A stretch of DNA of 64,000 nucleotides, from contig JBAIZL010000005.1 in NCBI GenBank assembly GCA_036971475.1, positions 178,803,886 through 178,867,885 of the forward strand. Direction: 5' to 3'. The stretch is from Prosapia bicincta (lineage: Eukaryota; Arthropoda; Insecta; Hemiptera; Cercopidae). The notes below the pieces were generated by a model, which worked only from the letters and a program-made list of their open reading frames with translations, was not told the DNA's origin and ran no database searches. The position numbers and the translations under genes were made by a program. Below, piece by piece: positions 50,864-63,199 of this stretch (the first letter of the stretch is position 1; each line of letters starts with the position of its first letter).

Positions 50864-52522
50864 TTGATTTTCCGATATGTTTCCAAAAGTTTTCAAGTTA
50901 TCAGGTTCTTCAAGATAGTACAATTTGAGATTTTCTTTATCTAGCCCAAGGTAAAAATTACTAAAAGATGACATATCACAGCAGCTTAGTTTAACTTGAG
51001 CAATTACATTACTATCCCACACTTCAACATTTAAAGAACTGGTAACAACTTCTTGAGGAAACTCAACATACACAGCATAGTACATTGGAAAGTACCCAGA
51101 ACCCATTGATAAAAACTTTATATGAAATCCAGTACTATTAGATACATATGAATGATTTATTGAGTCTGGATCAACATTGCAGACATTAAACGTAAATGCT
51201 AATACACCCTTATAAAAATTATAGGAAAATGTAGGTAAAGAATATTCAACATTCTGTAATAAAAAAGAACCATTATCACCACAATTATCTTTTTTAGTCC
51301 GATATGACTCATCACCATTTACTTTGCTTATTGTATGAGAATTATCACACAATGGTTGCTTGTTTCTAATCACGTCTTCATCCCCACTAGATATATCATT
51401 ATTTCTACAATTCCCCAAATCACTTTCTACACCACTATCTTCTTTACTTGAATCAGAAAATAACAATACTTGTTTTTTCCTCTGGGTTGGTAAAGTAACA
51501 AAGAGTTTCTTTTTTGATTTATCAAACTTAGCATTTCCTTGGTTTTCTTTCACTGTGTAAGGAAAATCTAACTCCAACTTATATTTTGGTTTTTCACTGA
51601 TTAGGAATAAAGATTTTTCTCTTATGTCCAACGTTACATCAGTAGCCGATTTCAGAAGTGGTAGATCAATTGCAATAATTATTTCATTTGGTACTGTAGC
51701 ATTTTGTTGTGAAAACATGTCATTAGTAAAGTCTTGCATATCAATATGATTTCTATACTTAATTTGGTATTTAGGAATACTATAAGTAGTTTCTTCATTT
51801 CTACAATATCCAATTTCTTCATTTGGCTTATCAATGGAAATGATTGATTCTTCAGAAAGTGGAGGATAGGGATAGTTAGGAATTTCAAATGTTTCTTCAA
51901 CTGGTTTTACAACATCTACATTTCTCTTTCTTATTACACTGGGTTGTGGCATACCTTTGAAATGCATTTTTGGAAACTTTAAATTTGTTTTGTCAAGAGT
52001 CACTTTAAAACTATTTTCCACTGCATTCAATGCAGTATCATTGATAAGGTTTCTTAACCTACTGTCTTTTTTACCAAGATTTAGTGTATCTGGATGAAAT
52101 ACTACATCATAGACCATACATCTATTTTTATTTTTATCATAATCTTCTCTAGGAGGAGCTTGCAAGTAAGGTATTGACCACTGTGAACCATATCTGTTTA
52201 ATTCTACTTTTGGTATTGAAAATGGTTTTCCAATTTTTTCATTTTGACAAATGTTAATAAAAGCTTTTTTCTCGCCATCCACACTTGTCTTAATAACATA
52301 GCCAGGTTTTGGATGTATAAATGTAATATCAACACCTCTCTCTTTTTCCAGTAGAGTAATTTCTTTTTCATATTGTTTTCTATTTTCAGGATCATTTATT
52401 TCTTCAACATACTCCAACAGAAGATTTCGAAATTCTTCTTTCTTTAATGCATTGCCAAATTTTTCAATTTCATCTCGTGTTATGTCTAAGTCTTCAAATT
52501 TATCTTTATATATAGATGCCAT
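50864..52522 (-). CDS. Kintoun: Kintoun / DNAAF2, exon 1 (PIH1 and CS-like domains)
   Basis: Kintoun (DNAAF2) is a cytoplasmic HSP90 co-chaperone for preassembly of axonemal dynein arms. This exon encodes residues 1-553 of about 805, close to the family's usual 800-840. ATG at 52522 (MASIYKDKFEDLDITRDEIE) is chosen; an upstream in-frame TTG is not a credible start. The PIH1 N-terminal domain (about 20-190) has EEFRNLLLEYVEEINDPENR, LEKERGVDITFIHPKPGYVI, GSQWSIPYLQAPPREDYDK and YDVVFHPDTL. A CS-like domain covers about 277-347 (ALD-type strands, KLELDFPYTV, AKFDKSKKKLFVTLP). The donor after 50864 is CAA|GTATGT, phase 0. No frameshift or stop. It lies head-to-head with TYW1, 4.5 kb away. Confidence 0.95.
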
Positions 52523-53275
52523 TAAAAAACTTACAACTAAACACAAAATAAAAAATGTCTCTTATTGTCTTCAAAAAAACAATTTTAAGTTCATAGGTTA
52601 TAAATTGATTACTTGTTTAAATTTGTAAACTTTTGACTCAATTTAATAAGTAGCCTATATCAAATATATGATAAATAATGTGAATTGCGATTGTTATTAT
52701 TTTCAATCATCAAAAATATAACTACTAACAAATTGTAATAAGTATACGTGGAAAAATTCTATTAAAAAAACAATAAAATATATACACTAATGCCGGTTTC
52801 AGGTATTTTTATCTTGACCATTTTTTGACCATGATGGCTGTGACCACAGATTAAAACAACAAAATTATGAAAATAGAAATAAAATAATAGTAGCATAAGC
52901 AATGTACAGAAATAAAATTATTAGATTATTGGTTTCATCCATAAAATCGTTAATTGTTTGACTATCACAGAACTATTACAAACAAAGAAAAATCATTTTG
53001 GTACAACAATATCCAACATGCCAAAACCATACAGTGATATTTAAATGATATAGGCTACAATTTGACGTTATTTTTTTCGTAACACTTAATTTTTTGTTCA
53101 GCGACGACCACCGTTTTCTAGGAATATTTTTAAACATGAAAAATACCTGCTAATAAAATTAATATATTACTGTATTTCCATGAATTAAAAATTTGTGTAT
53201 TTGAAACATATATTTATTGTGTTGTATATTTTGAGGTTTTTATATTAATTACACTTGTTTGTATTATAACAGAAC
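52523..53275. other. Kintoun 5' flank
   Basis: AT-rich intergenic DNA that should contain the kintoun promoter and 5' UTR. I see no convincing TATA box or initiator. Confidence 0.4.
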
Positions 53276-53417
53276 GAAATCAACTTCCTAGACCTAACGA
53301 CAACAAAACAAAACAACAAACACAATCAAAATATACAGGAAACCCACCACCACAAATAGAGTTACAAACAACACGTTTAATCACCCCACACAACACAAAC
53401 ATGCTGCCTTCCACTCC

Positions 53418-54261
53418 ATGATACACAGATTAATCCACATACCCATGAGCAATAAAAACAAAATAAATGAAATAAAACTCAATACAACACATATCTCATT
53501 AAAACAGATACAAACACAACTTGATAGACAACATAATGCGCAAATCAACGCACACATAACACAACAAAAACTAATAACACTTACATATCACAACACACCA
53601 CAAAAAATAGCTTCCATTTTCCGCAAACTTAAATACAAAGTAACATTCACAACACCCAACACAATTAAAAACACCTACACAGTTAAAAATACACGAGGAT
53701 AAACATGACAGGGCAGATGTATACAAGATTACGTATGTGATCTGTCCCCGCTTTTACATAGGACAAACAGGGACAACATTTACCACAAGATACGAAGAAC
53801 ACGTAAAACAGATAAGAAAGATACAACCCACATCAAATTGTGCCATACACATACAAAACACACTACACTCACAGACTGACATAGACACCAACCTAATAAT
53901 CCTACGTTACATCAATAAAAGCAAAAAACTTGACACAGTAGAAAACTATGAGCTATATAAACACCATAAATACTATCTACAACACATTCTGAATGACAAA
54001 ACATACTCCCAATCAAACGCTATATTTGAGCACATAATTAACATCTACTCTATGAACATTAACACACCACCGAACAAAAATACACTACAGACACTTGACA
54101 AAATACACAGGCACTTCAAACTACACCCTACACACATACTCAATACACAATTACAATACAACTCACACACACACTTTTTGACATCAAAACTCCTAATACT
54201 CACAAAATACACCCACACCACCACAATATCCCACCCCTACCCAAACCTATGTAAACCTTGA
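53418..54261 (+). pseudogene. PLE reverse transcriptase end and GIY-YIG endonuclease
   Basis: Two frames are separated by a break near 53705. The first (53418-53702) ends the reverse transcriptase. The second gives CPRFYIGQTGTTFTTRYEEHVKQI (first 20 residues diagnostic: the YIG tyrosine-glycine and the Arg and His/Glu positions) and runs to a stop at 54259-54261. His- and Thr-rich codons reflect the A/C bias. The break makes it non-functional. Confidence 0.8.
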
Positions 54262-54274
54262 GATCAGTTACGGT

Positions 54275-54317
54275 CTGAGTTGACAAAGGGACACATCTCC
54301 CGAAACGGCCGTCCTCA
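54275..54317 (+). ncRNA. Hammerhead-like motif, core mutated
   Basis: Stem I TGAG/CTCA, core TTGACAA (consensus CUGANGA; C3 and G8 changed), stem II GGGA/TCCC, GAA and palindrome ACGGCCGT, then C. The fold is complete but the two core changes should abolish cleavage. It lies just after the GIY-YIG stop codon. Confidence 0.55.
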
Positions 54318-54380
54318 ACAAGCAAAGTAAGTGCTACTATAGGCAAGTTTAAAACATTTAAAAGTGTTTAGACATTATTT

Positions 54381-55188
54381 TATGTTTTACCATTAAGATC
54401 GTTACATACTTATAGAATACACCACATTGTGAAAATGTGTTTTAAATATCCTACTATTTGCAAACCTTATTTTTTAAAACTAATTCAAATGTAAGTTTTA
54501 AATTCGTGGGTGTTAATTTTTCTGATGAAGTCAAAAAGTTTTTCAGAAGTTTTCTAGATTCATATGCCATTGAAGGTCTTCCAAACTAATTAAATTCAAT
54601 TGAATCCAAATAGTTGTTGTTATAGACTATGATGGTCAGCAAAACTTTTAAGTTTGAACTTTTTAAAGAACAATTTTTGTATTTAAAAAAAACATACTGA
54701 GACATAACGGTTTTTAGCACACTGAGTGATCTATATCCGTGTCTTCAAAATGTTTTATTTCATGAAAAGGTTGAGAGACATAAATTTTAACCTAGAAATC
54801 TTTTATATTATCAAAGAGGGACCATGTCACAACACATTAGAACAATATGAAATTTATAAACATAAGATAAGATAAAAAATGTCTAGTGACAGGCTCAGTA
54901 CGTATCCCATATACTCTTTGACCATATTCCACATTTGTTTCAAGAAACTTACTCCACTGCAATTATAAGTTTGTGCTAGTCATAGTATTATTAAGTTCCA
55001 ACATAAATAAAATAAGCTTTTATGATCAGTAGAAGGAATTTGCATTTTACTCTTGCAATATTTTAACTTTATTATTATGCTATTTAGTTAAAGTTTTGAC
55101 CGCCATGACAAACAGTAAAATTCATGAGAATAATTTTTAAAAAAATATAATGTGATTATTATGACTAAAAATATTTTTGCCCCACCCT
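54381..55188. other. Intergenic AT-rich sequence
   Basis: No gene or element recognised between two PLE tails. Confidence 0.5.
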
Positions 55189-55325
55189 ACTACCCTAACC
55201 TACGTAATCCTTGAGATCAGTTACTGTCTGAGTTGACAATGGGACACATCTCCCGAAGCGGCCGTCCTCAACAAATATAAGTAAGTGCTACTATAGGCAA
55301 GTCTACAAATATTTATAAGTGTTTA
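55189..55325 (+). mobile_element. Solo PLE tail (54-kb family)
   Basis: CCTTGAGATCAGTTACTGTC through TCCCGAAGCGGCCGTCCTCA and AGTAAGTGCTACTATAGGCA is a close copy of 54256-54370. Its hammerhead has GAAG instead of GAAA in addition to the TTGACAA core. Confidence 0.75.
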
Positions 55326-55689
55326 GTGTAAGCTTTGGAAGTAAAAGGTTATGTAACATTTTACTCCTGTCTCGCATCTAGGCACATTGGTGAAGGAGAC
55401 ACAGGTAGACCGATAAATATAGTAGGTCCTATAATGTCAGTTATAATCGTAGGGTAGTTACTGGTCTTACGAATATCCATTACAGAATAAAATTTATTTT
55501 CTTTCTGTACTCTAAAACATTTTAACCAGAAGGATCATTCAACACTTAAATATATTCTAATTTTTCCTCTCATAGACATAAAATTTTTACCTGTTCTGTA
55601 AGCGTTTAATCGAATGGTGTTCTGTCTTACATTCGTTGAATCGAATAAACAATCTAATATGACTAGCTAAGACAAGTTAGTTGAATTTT

Positions 55690-55990
55690 TGTTGATACTA
55701 GCCTTTGAGTCAAGCCATGAAAAAAGCAACAAACTAAACACAATAGAAAATTATGAGATATACAATCACCACCCACAAATCATTCTAAACTACAAAACAC
55801 ACTCACAATCAAATAGTATACTTGAAGACATAATTAACAACTATTCTATAAACAACAGTACACCACAAACACACCAATAAACACATCTCAGAAACAGTCT
55901 TGTTAGTAACTCACAGCAGTGAACAATGCACTGATGTAGTGCGAAACACATCTGCTGAAAATATCAGTAAATAGGGGTTTTTTGCAAAGT
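55690..55990 (+). mobile_element. PLE endonuclease 3' fragment, diverged
   Basis: The frame reads NKLNTIENYEIYNHHPQIIL and TYSQSN-like SNSILEDIINNYS, matching the region after the GIY-YIG core of the 53.7-kb copy at lower identity. A hairpin GCACT/AGTGC followed by GAAAC and CTGCT (55905-55950) looks like another degenerate hammerhead: stem I CAGCA/TGCTG is intact, the core is not. Confidence 0.65.
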
Positions 55991-57009
55991 GCTACTAAAA
56001 GTAGTAATTTTTAAAAAAACCTCAAGAAGTGCAACACAAAAACCACAAGTTAAGCTTTGTTATTTTTGACTGCAGTTTTAACGGATTAATATGGAAACAT
56101 AAAATAGTTTTTGAAATGCTAAATAAATACAAGTATTATACATGTTTATAACAACTTTTTTCTAGAAAGTTACTGAAAATTATTATACCCACAAGTGAAA
56201 TAGTGTATACTGTTTGCTTTATGGTCTTAGGTTTATGTATCGTCTACTTAGTTAAATTTAATTTTGTAATACAAGTTATAAAAAATATAAAGTGATAACG
56301 TAGTATACATACATACAATATCTGGTATTGTACTAATTGTAATGATAATATGGACAAGGGTCGAATCTAAAACGAAGTTTACTTGATCAGTTAGTTCTGA
56401 AAGGTGTGGTGATCGGTGGATTGGTGAACTAAACGGAGTGGTGAAAGATGTAGGAAAGTCTGATCACCTGATTAGTCGAGCGACCACAATTTTTCTGAAA
56501 CATTGATCACTTTACTCATTAAAATGAACTAGATATTTTGATCATTCCAAGTACAGATTGCTTATATTTAGTATGGTTAAATAATTTTTTAAAAAGATTA
56601 CGCTACGTAAGGTCATATTAATTAATCCATTGATGTAGTAGTTATAACAATTTGTTTAATGCACTATATAATGATACAATTGGTCTATTCAGCGATCTAA
56701 TAATAAAATGTAAACACTATCTATCAGTGACTATTACTGAGATATCAATAATCTATCGTGATTCTGCAAAGGTCCAATGTTCTAATCTTCTACGTTATTA
56801 ATTTTTATTGGTTAAGAGCATGTTTAATATTTTGAAAGTACAATTGTTCATACAATAACCTCAATTGTACAATATTTGTTTTTTTAGGAGAAATAATAAT
56901 ATACGTAAATTAGAACAAAAATGGACGCTGTAATTTGCAACCTTGTAAATCTTTGGTCATGAGTGATAGACAAAAAGTGTGGTTAGAATAGTTTAACCGC
57001 ATTGCTAAA
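55991..57009. other. TYW1 5' flank
   Basis: AT-rich intergenic DNA with no recognised element. It should contain the TYW1 promoter and 5' UTR; no core promoter motif is convincing. Confidence 0.4.
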
Positions 57010-57366
57010 ATGTTTCAACCTCTGTTCGGTATTTATTGTTTGTTCGCTTGTACGCTCTTTTTTAGTGGTTTTGGTTCTGTAGTTACTTTGTTACTATCTG
57101 GAATACCATTAATTACATTTTATTACTTTTTATGCAATACCAATCCTGGTGGTAAAACTACCTCTCTTAATGCTTCTGATTCTTCTACAGCCGAAGTAAA
57201 GACCTTCAAGTATAACGCCCTTGAAAATTCAAAAAATGAACAGGGAAATAAAGTTTTGAAATCTAATGAGCGTGAAATAAAAAATTATTTGGAAAAACAA
57301 ATAACACAAACTAACGTTTTAAAATCTGTTGAAATTTTCTTTGCCACGGAAACTGGAAAGTCTAAG
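57010..57366 (+). CDS. TYW1: TYW1 (tRNA wybutosine synthesis), exon 1
   Basis: TYW1 is the flavodoxin/radical-SAM enzyme that makes the tricyclic base of wybutosine on tRNA-Phe using pyruvate. The ATG at 57010 has A at -3. Residues about 3-42 are hydrophobic (possible membrane anchor, as in other animal TYW1), then a charged linker. The exon ends in the FMN phosphate-binding loop, VEIFFATETGKSK. The donor is AAG|GTATGT, phase 0. The gene continues off the right edge, so only the N-terminal flavodoxin part is visible; a different diflavin-type flavodoxin protein is less likely. Confidence 0.85.
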
Positions 57367-57726
57367 GTATGTTTATCTTAAGAGAAATTGCAATTAATGC
57401 TATGAGGACAAGCCCAACATTTCTTTTTTTTAATTGCGGTTAACCGAACCGTTTTAAAATTTTATTGCTAAAAACCTTTGTCCTTTCAACTACTTTTGGT
57501 TATGTTGTAAAAATATATCTATAACTTTTGGGTAAATATTGCGTGCTGTTGCAAATTTTTGAAAAAATTTCGAATTACTTGTTTTACTGTACAGAACAGG
57601 AATATCAACCTTATTTTCCTGGGGGAATACAAAAAAAAATTTTCACATTTTAGTTGGGACTAGTTTTTTAGGAAACACAATATCAATGGTGGAACGTTAT
57701 TAGAATATAGGGTTGAAATTTATTGT

Positions 57727-58051
57727 GGCGGCCCCATACGATATTTTGGATTATTGTTCAAAAGCACGAAAGGTACGATATCCACAAAAAAAATTTTTTT
57801 TTGCTTTGAGGAAAGTTACTTTTTTTGACTTTAAAGTAGGGGAAATTTTTTTTGGCGGAAGCACAAGTTGTGAATAGGCGCGGAGTGATACAAATGTCTC
57901 TGATGTCATGGTACACAATATTTATACCTATCTTAGGGCTCCAAGAAGAAAACATTTTGCACTAATTTTTATGCTTTGACTAATTATTTCGCGTGGATAT
58001 CGTATTTTTTCGTGATTTTGAACAATATTCCAAAATATCGTAGGTGGCAGA
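57727..58051. mobile_element. MITE with about 59-bp inverted arms
   Basis: Left arm 57727-57785 and right arm 57993-58051 are inverse copies sharing TACGATATTTTGGA, TATTGTTCAAAA, CACGAAA and TACGATATCCAC. There is about 207 bp of non-coding interior. It lies in TYW1 intron 1. Confidence 0.7.
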
Positions 58052-58059
58052 AATAGCAA

Positions 58060-58480
58060 AAATCAACGTTAACTAACCCTCTACCACACACAAAGATTTG
58101 TTATAATCCCGCATTAAAACTACTTACCAGAAGCAAACAATCACTTACAGACACTATTTCACGCACAAAATTCACTTACACACACTATTTCAGTATTAAA
58201 ATAATATGATCCAACACGTAAATAACAGTGGAAAAGTTAGGTTTGTTTACTTTACTACTTGATGAAAAGATGAATACATCCTAACTTGAACTAAACCCAA
58301 CCTAACCTAACTTTAACGTATTTCCTGTAAACCATAGAGGTTTATGCATTTTACTAAGTAATAGAAAGGTAAATATTTCCATTAAGGAACTATTTAGACA
58401 TCTGCTTCTGCGGAGATTACTGGAAATTAGAGGGTATTTATTTACTTTGCCCACCTTTCAATTTTAGCGAAACAAATTAT
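58060..58480. other. TYW1 intron 1 sequence
   Basis: No element or gene recognised. Confidence 0.4.
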
Positions 58481-58487
58481 ACCAGCC

Positions 58488-59176
58488 GATGTTGAAAGTC
58501 ATCAGAGATATAAAAAAATAACAAAAACACTCGCTCTGTGAAAAAATACCATTTTATCAATTTAAATTTGAGTAAAAAATTCAGTGTGGAGTAGTTAGAA
58601 GTACTACGTTCGCGTAACAGTGGCGTGCAATACTACGTATACGTATATTTAAATAAACCTATAAAGTCTCCAGTTAGGATAGATTTCGTTGTAATTTTAT
58701 ACATTACTATATACCGATATTAAAATATACCCATAAAGTGTCCAGTCAGGATAGATTTGGTTTGTAATTTTATACATTACCAATTAGACGTCTACTTCTA
58801 CGGAGTAATACTTTTTGCCAAGTGACGTCACATGATCTCTGTTCTAGCCTTACATGTGTATATTTGGTTAAACATATAAAATTATAACCAAATCCATCCT
58901 GACTGGATATTTCATAGGTATATAAAATTAACTTTCCATGACAATAACAAACAATAATTACCAATATAGCTTCAGAACATGTTTTTGCATTGATTTATAA
59001 GCATTATCCATGTTTTATAAGCATTGTAATGAGGGTGGTCAATGTGCACTTTTACCAGCATTATTAGCACCACGTATAAGGAAACTACAATTTTCCAAAA
59101 TTATTACTTTTTGGAATGTGAGCAAGAGTTGTAATAATTTTTTCTTATCACTGATGACTTTCTGTGTTGGTGGTTA
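58488..59176. mobile_element. Long-TIR foldback element (49.4-kb family)
   Basis: Ends TATACCAGCCGATGTTGAAA and the inverse of GTAACCACCAACACAGAAAG share the GAAAGTCATCAG core with 49431-50154. Inside are two direct and one inverted copy of a segment containing CCAGTCAGGATAGATTTG (58660-58930). No ORF. Arms are shorter and more diverged than in the 49.4-kb copy. Confidence 0.55.
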
Positions 59177-59179
59177 CAA

Positions 59180-59706
59180 TTATTTTTGCTAAAATCGTAC
59201 ACATAGGCACGGTAAATGAATACCAATTAGAGGTTGCCCAAAAAAGTAGTCGCTACTAAAATGTGAAAAAAACAACTTTCTATATTTTTTGCGGAAAATA
59301 AAGTTGATATGCATGTTCTACACATAAAAACAAGTAATTTAATTAAAAAAAAAAAAATCAGCATAGGCAATAATACATAATATTTACCTATTTTTTAAAC
59401 AAAAATAAAATGAAGTGAAATGTGAAGATGAATTTTATAGTTCTGCTTTCTAGAGTTAAATGATTTGTATACAGTGGTTTGGCACGTTCACAATACCAAA
59501 AAAAAATATATATATGTGACAACATATTTTTGACGAATTAAAAAATGCTATCTCAAGTGTGATTTTCAATCAGTAGCTGTTTCAATAGACTATCTTGTTT
59601 TTAAGAATTTTTAAATATTTTAGATGAAATTCAGAAATTTTGATGTTTATAAATCATTTGTTTTTTGAAACGTGATTTCTTTATACAATTAATTTTCTTT
59701 TATTAG
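59180..59706. other. TYW1 intron 1, 3' end
   Basis: AT-rich; ends in the T-rich acceptor TTTTCTTTTATTAG. Confidence 0.5.
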
Positions 59707-59814
59707 GCATTAGCACTGCAGCTTCAAAAGAGAATTAAGGAATATGTAAGAACTAAAGTTTACGAAATTACATCAGATGCAAACTGTGATCCTGAATGGT
59801 TGTTCAAAGAATAT
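59707..59814 (+). CDS. TYW1: TYW1, exon 2
   Basis: 36 codons, phase 0 at both ends, donor TAT|GTAAGT. The peptide starts ALALQLQKRIKEYVRTKVYE and ends CDPEWLFKEY. It continues the first flavodoxin helix after the GKSK loop of exon 1. Confidence 0.85.
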
Positions 59815-60652
59815 GTAAGTAAAGCCGTAGTTAATAAAACAATTATTTGAATGTAGTTTGTATAGTTTGACAAAGTGAGAGCAAAAGGTATGAGAACAAC
59901 AACTCATTTACAGCATAGAAAAAAATTCTTTACTTCCCTTTTCTACATGATGTTAATACTAAACGTGTTTGTTGATATGCTGTGCATTGAAAATTTGTTT
60001 ACATTATTGTCAACAGATTTTAATATAACTTGTTATATATTATTAGTATAATTTTCAAAAAAAAAATCTTTCATATATTCCTTATGATAAAATTCTTGTG
60101 TTTGTTCACACGTAACTGAATTTTTATCCTTTTTTATATACTCTGACTAAATATGAGAATTCCTCAATATTTATTGATTTTTTTTTTTGACAATGAGCAA
60201 GACACCTTAAATTGTTTGTTTCAGTTTGCATTTAAAAACTAGTGTGCATGGAAGCCATTAAATTATCCCAAATTATATCTACCAAGTGTGATTTTTTTTG
60301 GTTTAAAAGCACATTTTGTTATAGTTAAAAAATATTTATATTCAGTCTTCTTGCCAAGGTCTTACAAATACATTTTTTAAATAAAATTTCACTCTTAAAA
60401 ATTTGTATATTAAGATTGTACAAAAAAATTAACAGTTTCATAAATATTTGGTTTAAATTCTATACCACATTAAAATTTTTTAAATTAGATTTATTTAAGA
60501 GAAAGACTAGTTTAAAAACAGTAGGTAGAGATTAATAGTTTTACACTTCTTCTAAGCACTTGTATATAAAAAAGAGCATTTTGAAACCTTTTTGTAAAAT
60601 TTTGTTTTGTGTATAAAAAATCACAACATGTGAAATGGACAAAATTTTATGT
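59815..60652. other. TYW1 intron 2, 5' part
   Basis: AT-rich; nothing recognised before the piggyBac-like element. Confidence 0.5.
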
Positions 60653-60656
60653 TTAA

Positions 60657-62219
60657 CCCTCCAAGTGCTGGTAACAACATTCTGTAGTGCAAGGTGTTGT
60701 AATGGTAAGGCGCAGGATTTTATGTTTAATTAAATAGAAAATACAAATACCTCTGAAGTATAACTTATTGTATATAAAACAATAACCACAAGAATAAAAT
60801 TATGTAAAAGAGAAAACAACCAAATTATGGTAAAGCATAAAAAACTGCCAATGAATAGAAAACATAAATTTTACTTTAAAATGTTTCTCTTCATCCAGTT
60901 AATCTTAAAATCACCATTGTAAAATATTTGAAATCTAAAATATACAAAAGATACACAATTTAGTTGTGAATATAGAAAAGTGTAACATAAATAGTTTATA
61001 TTTAAAAGTAATTACTGTTTTTAACATAATACACACCTCTAACCAAAGAAAATCATCAAAAATGTCACATTATTTATTTCCCAACTAGGTTTGTAGGATC
61101 ACTTGTGATCAGGCAAACCTGTCTTTCTTGGGAATTATTATCACCTAGGTTTACAAATATAACATAAAAAATCGATATCATATAGGCCTATGTACATATT
61201 TACACCTGTCTATGTCGCCTAATCGCAATTTGATTCTGCTGCACGCTTTTCTATGCCTCACCCTTTATGTCTCCAGAAATGTTCTAAGTCCTTATGTAAC
61301 AACCAGGGCAGACACCAGAGTTGCACCCTGGGCAACAGAACCTACTTTTGGATTTTTTTTTTAGAGTAAATAAACTACACAAAGGCGCAGACTTACTCCA
61401 GGGCAAACATCAAGTTATGCTGTGTATCGCATGCTGGCCCTGGATGATTTTTAGGAGCATCAACTGTTTCACCTTCAACCAACAATTCAACTATTTATAC
61501 CATAAAATTGAACCTCTCAAGAGGATTGTCTGTATTGTTTTTATACAAAATGAACGCATTCAGTAAAGCCATAAAAAAAAATTGTCAAAAATCTTCTTTC
61601 AGTACCTTTTGGCTATTCTGGTGGATGTAGAATGGTAAATAGATTTACATCAAAGGATTCTGGAGGCTAGACTCTAACTCAGTTACTATTTGAAGTACTG
61701 GTAGTTGATTCATTTGAGGCTACATCTGGGGGGGAGGGTTCATCTTCATTCTCAGAATCAGAGATTTGTTGGGATGTTGGTGGAGACAATTAAGGCCTAG
61801 GTCTATTAGTACACGAAGAACTTGGCCTATTTTTTGAGGTCTATGTCATCATCAGATTCACTATATACATTATCGTCTAAACCGGGGTTATAATCCTCTC
61901 CACTACCAGATAACTATCATCATTTTCTGGTCTTCCAAGTCAATGTCAGAAATGTTTCTATCAGACTTGTCACCTGATAAATCAAACAAGCACTTTTTGA
62001 TTCGACTTGAACGACTTAGTTCACTTTTTATTTATCATGAATCACACAAGAAACAAATGTGATAATTAAAAATACTTATACCATAACTAAAACCACTTAC
62101 ATCATAACTGAAACAATAAACAAAATTGTCATAAACAACACTGATCAGCTCAGACCGAGCCAACAGCACCTCAGAACAGGACCCAAAAGGCTTGGATCAA
62201 ACCATTAGCACTTAGAGGG
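60657..62219 (-). mobile_element. piggyBac-like element, internally deleted
   Basis: TTAA flanks both ends (60653-60656, 62220-62223). The termini CCCTCCAAGTGCTGGT and the inverse of CCCTCTAAGTGCTAAT are inverted repeats. On the minus strand near 62010-61690 frames read KKCLFDLSGDKSD, ISDIDLEDQ and SENEDEPSPPD, an acidic N-terminal segment of piggyBac type, broken by stops. No catalytic domain. The termini differ from those of the 2-kb copy, so the two belong to different families. Confidence 0.75.
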
Positions 62220-62223
62220 TTAA

Positions 62224-63199
62224 CTATTTTGGATTATCTTTTAACGATATTATGAAGAGTTGGCTCATTAATGTCTATATTAGAGTTGAAGTAATTTACT
62301 TGTTGGAAGCATGTAATTTACATGTTGTTAATTTATTTGTTTTATTTAACATATTTACTGCCATTAGGGTCATTGGTTCCCGAATTTGGATTGTTGTATT
62401 AGTTATTGAGGTCACCCGTGACCAGCAATGTAGACCTAACTACCTAATTTAGATCATTACGCTACTTTACCAGGAAAACATACACATTATATTTTACTAT
62501 TTGCAATGCGTGTTTAATACTAGGCCCCATTTGTGTGTTCCTGTAACTTGGGGCTCAGAAAAACTTTTTTTATTACAAGACTAATAGTTGAGAAATTAGA
62601 GGTTCAAAGTTACAAAAAATAGTACATTGAATTTGCTTTTATCTCTACTGGTTTAGGGTTTCAACATTTTTATTTTGTACAGTTTATCACCTTTTATCCT
62701 CAACTTTGTTATCCGTATAACGAAGCACGCCAAACAACGTTTCAAAGCTATTACGTTTAATTTTTTTTTTGTGTGACAAATTTCTGTTCAAACATTGGGT
62801 TGTTTGGCCAGTAATCAGACAACTTTAGTAGTTTCTCTACAGCAAGTGTATATCTCATTTTTTTACAACCAGGTATTACGAGCTATACCCCAATAGAAGT
62901 CCTCCATCTAACCAAAACAGTACTAGAGAGAGTTTTTCTTAAAATGGACAAAATGTGGTGACCAAGTAGAACATGAGCATTGTAATCTTCTCTCTTGGCA
63001 GTATTATAATAAAATGTGCTTAATATAAAACATACCTTAAAATTCAATACATAAACTAATAGCTGAAAGTATGTTTAATTATTAGACATATGGATAGTTA
63101 AAAAAATTAAAATGAAATGTTATGAACATTCTAAAAACATATTTGCATAATATTTGTAAGGCCAAGTTTATAATGAATTCAACCTTAATTTGATTTTAG
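62224..63199. other. TYW1 intron 2, 3' part
   Basis: No element recognised; ends TTGATTTTAG at the exon 3 acceptor. Confidence 0.5.

Larger units (their letters stand above)
53276..54380 (+). mobile_element. Penelope-like element, 5'-truncated (third family)
   Basis: A strongly A/C-biased strand, unlike its AT-rich surroundings. From 53276 frames read EINFLDL and later YRKPTTT and HKHAAFHSMIHRLIHIPMS, the end of a PLE reverse transcriptase, with frameshifts. A GIY-YIG domain follows, then a 3' tail with a degenerate hammerhead and AGTAAGTGCTACTATAGGCA. Partial copies of the same tail lie at 47.1, 55.2 and 55.7 kb. Confidence 0.8.

Noticed and set aside
52523..52546. Eight-residue upstream extension of kintoun
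   Set aside because: It would start at TTG; the ATG at 52522 begins the conserved N-terminus.
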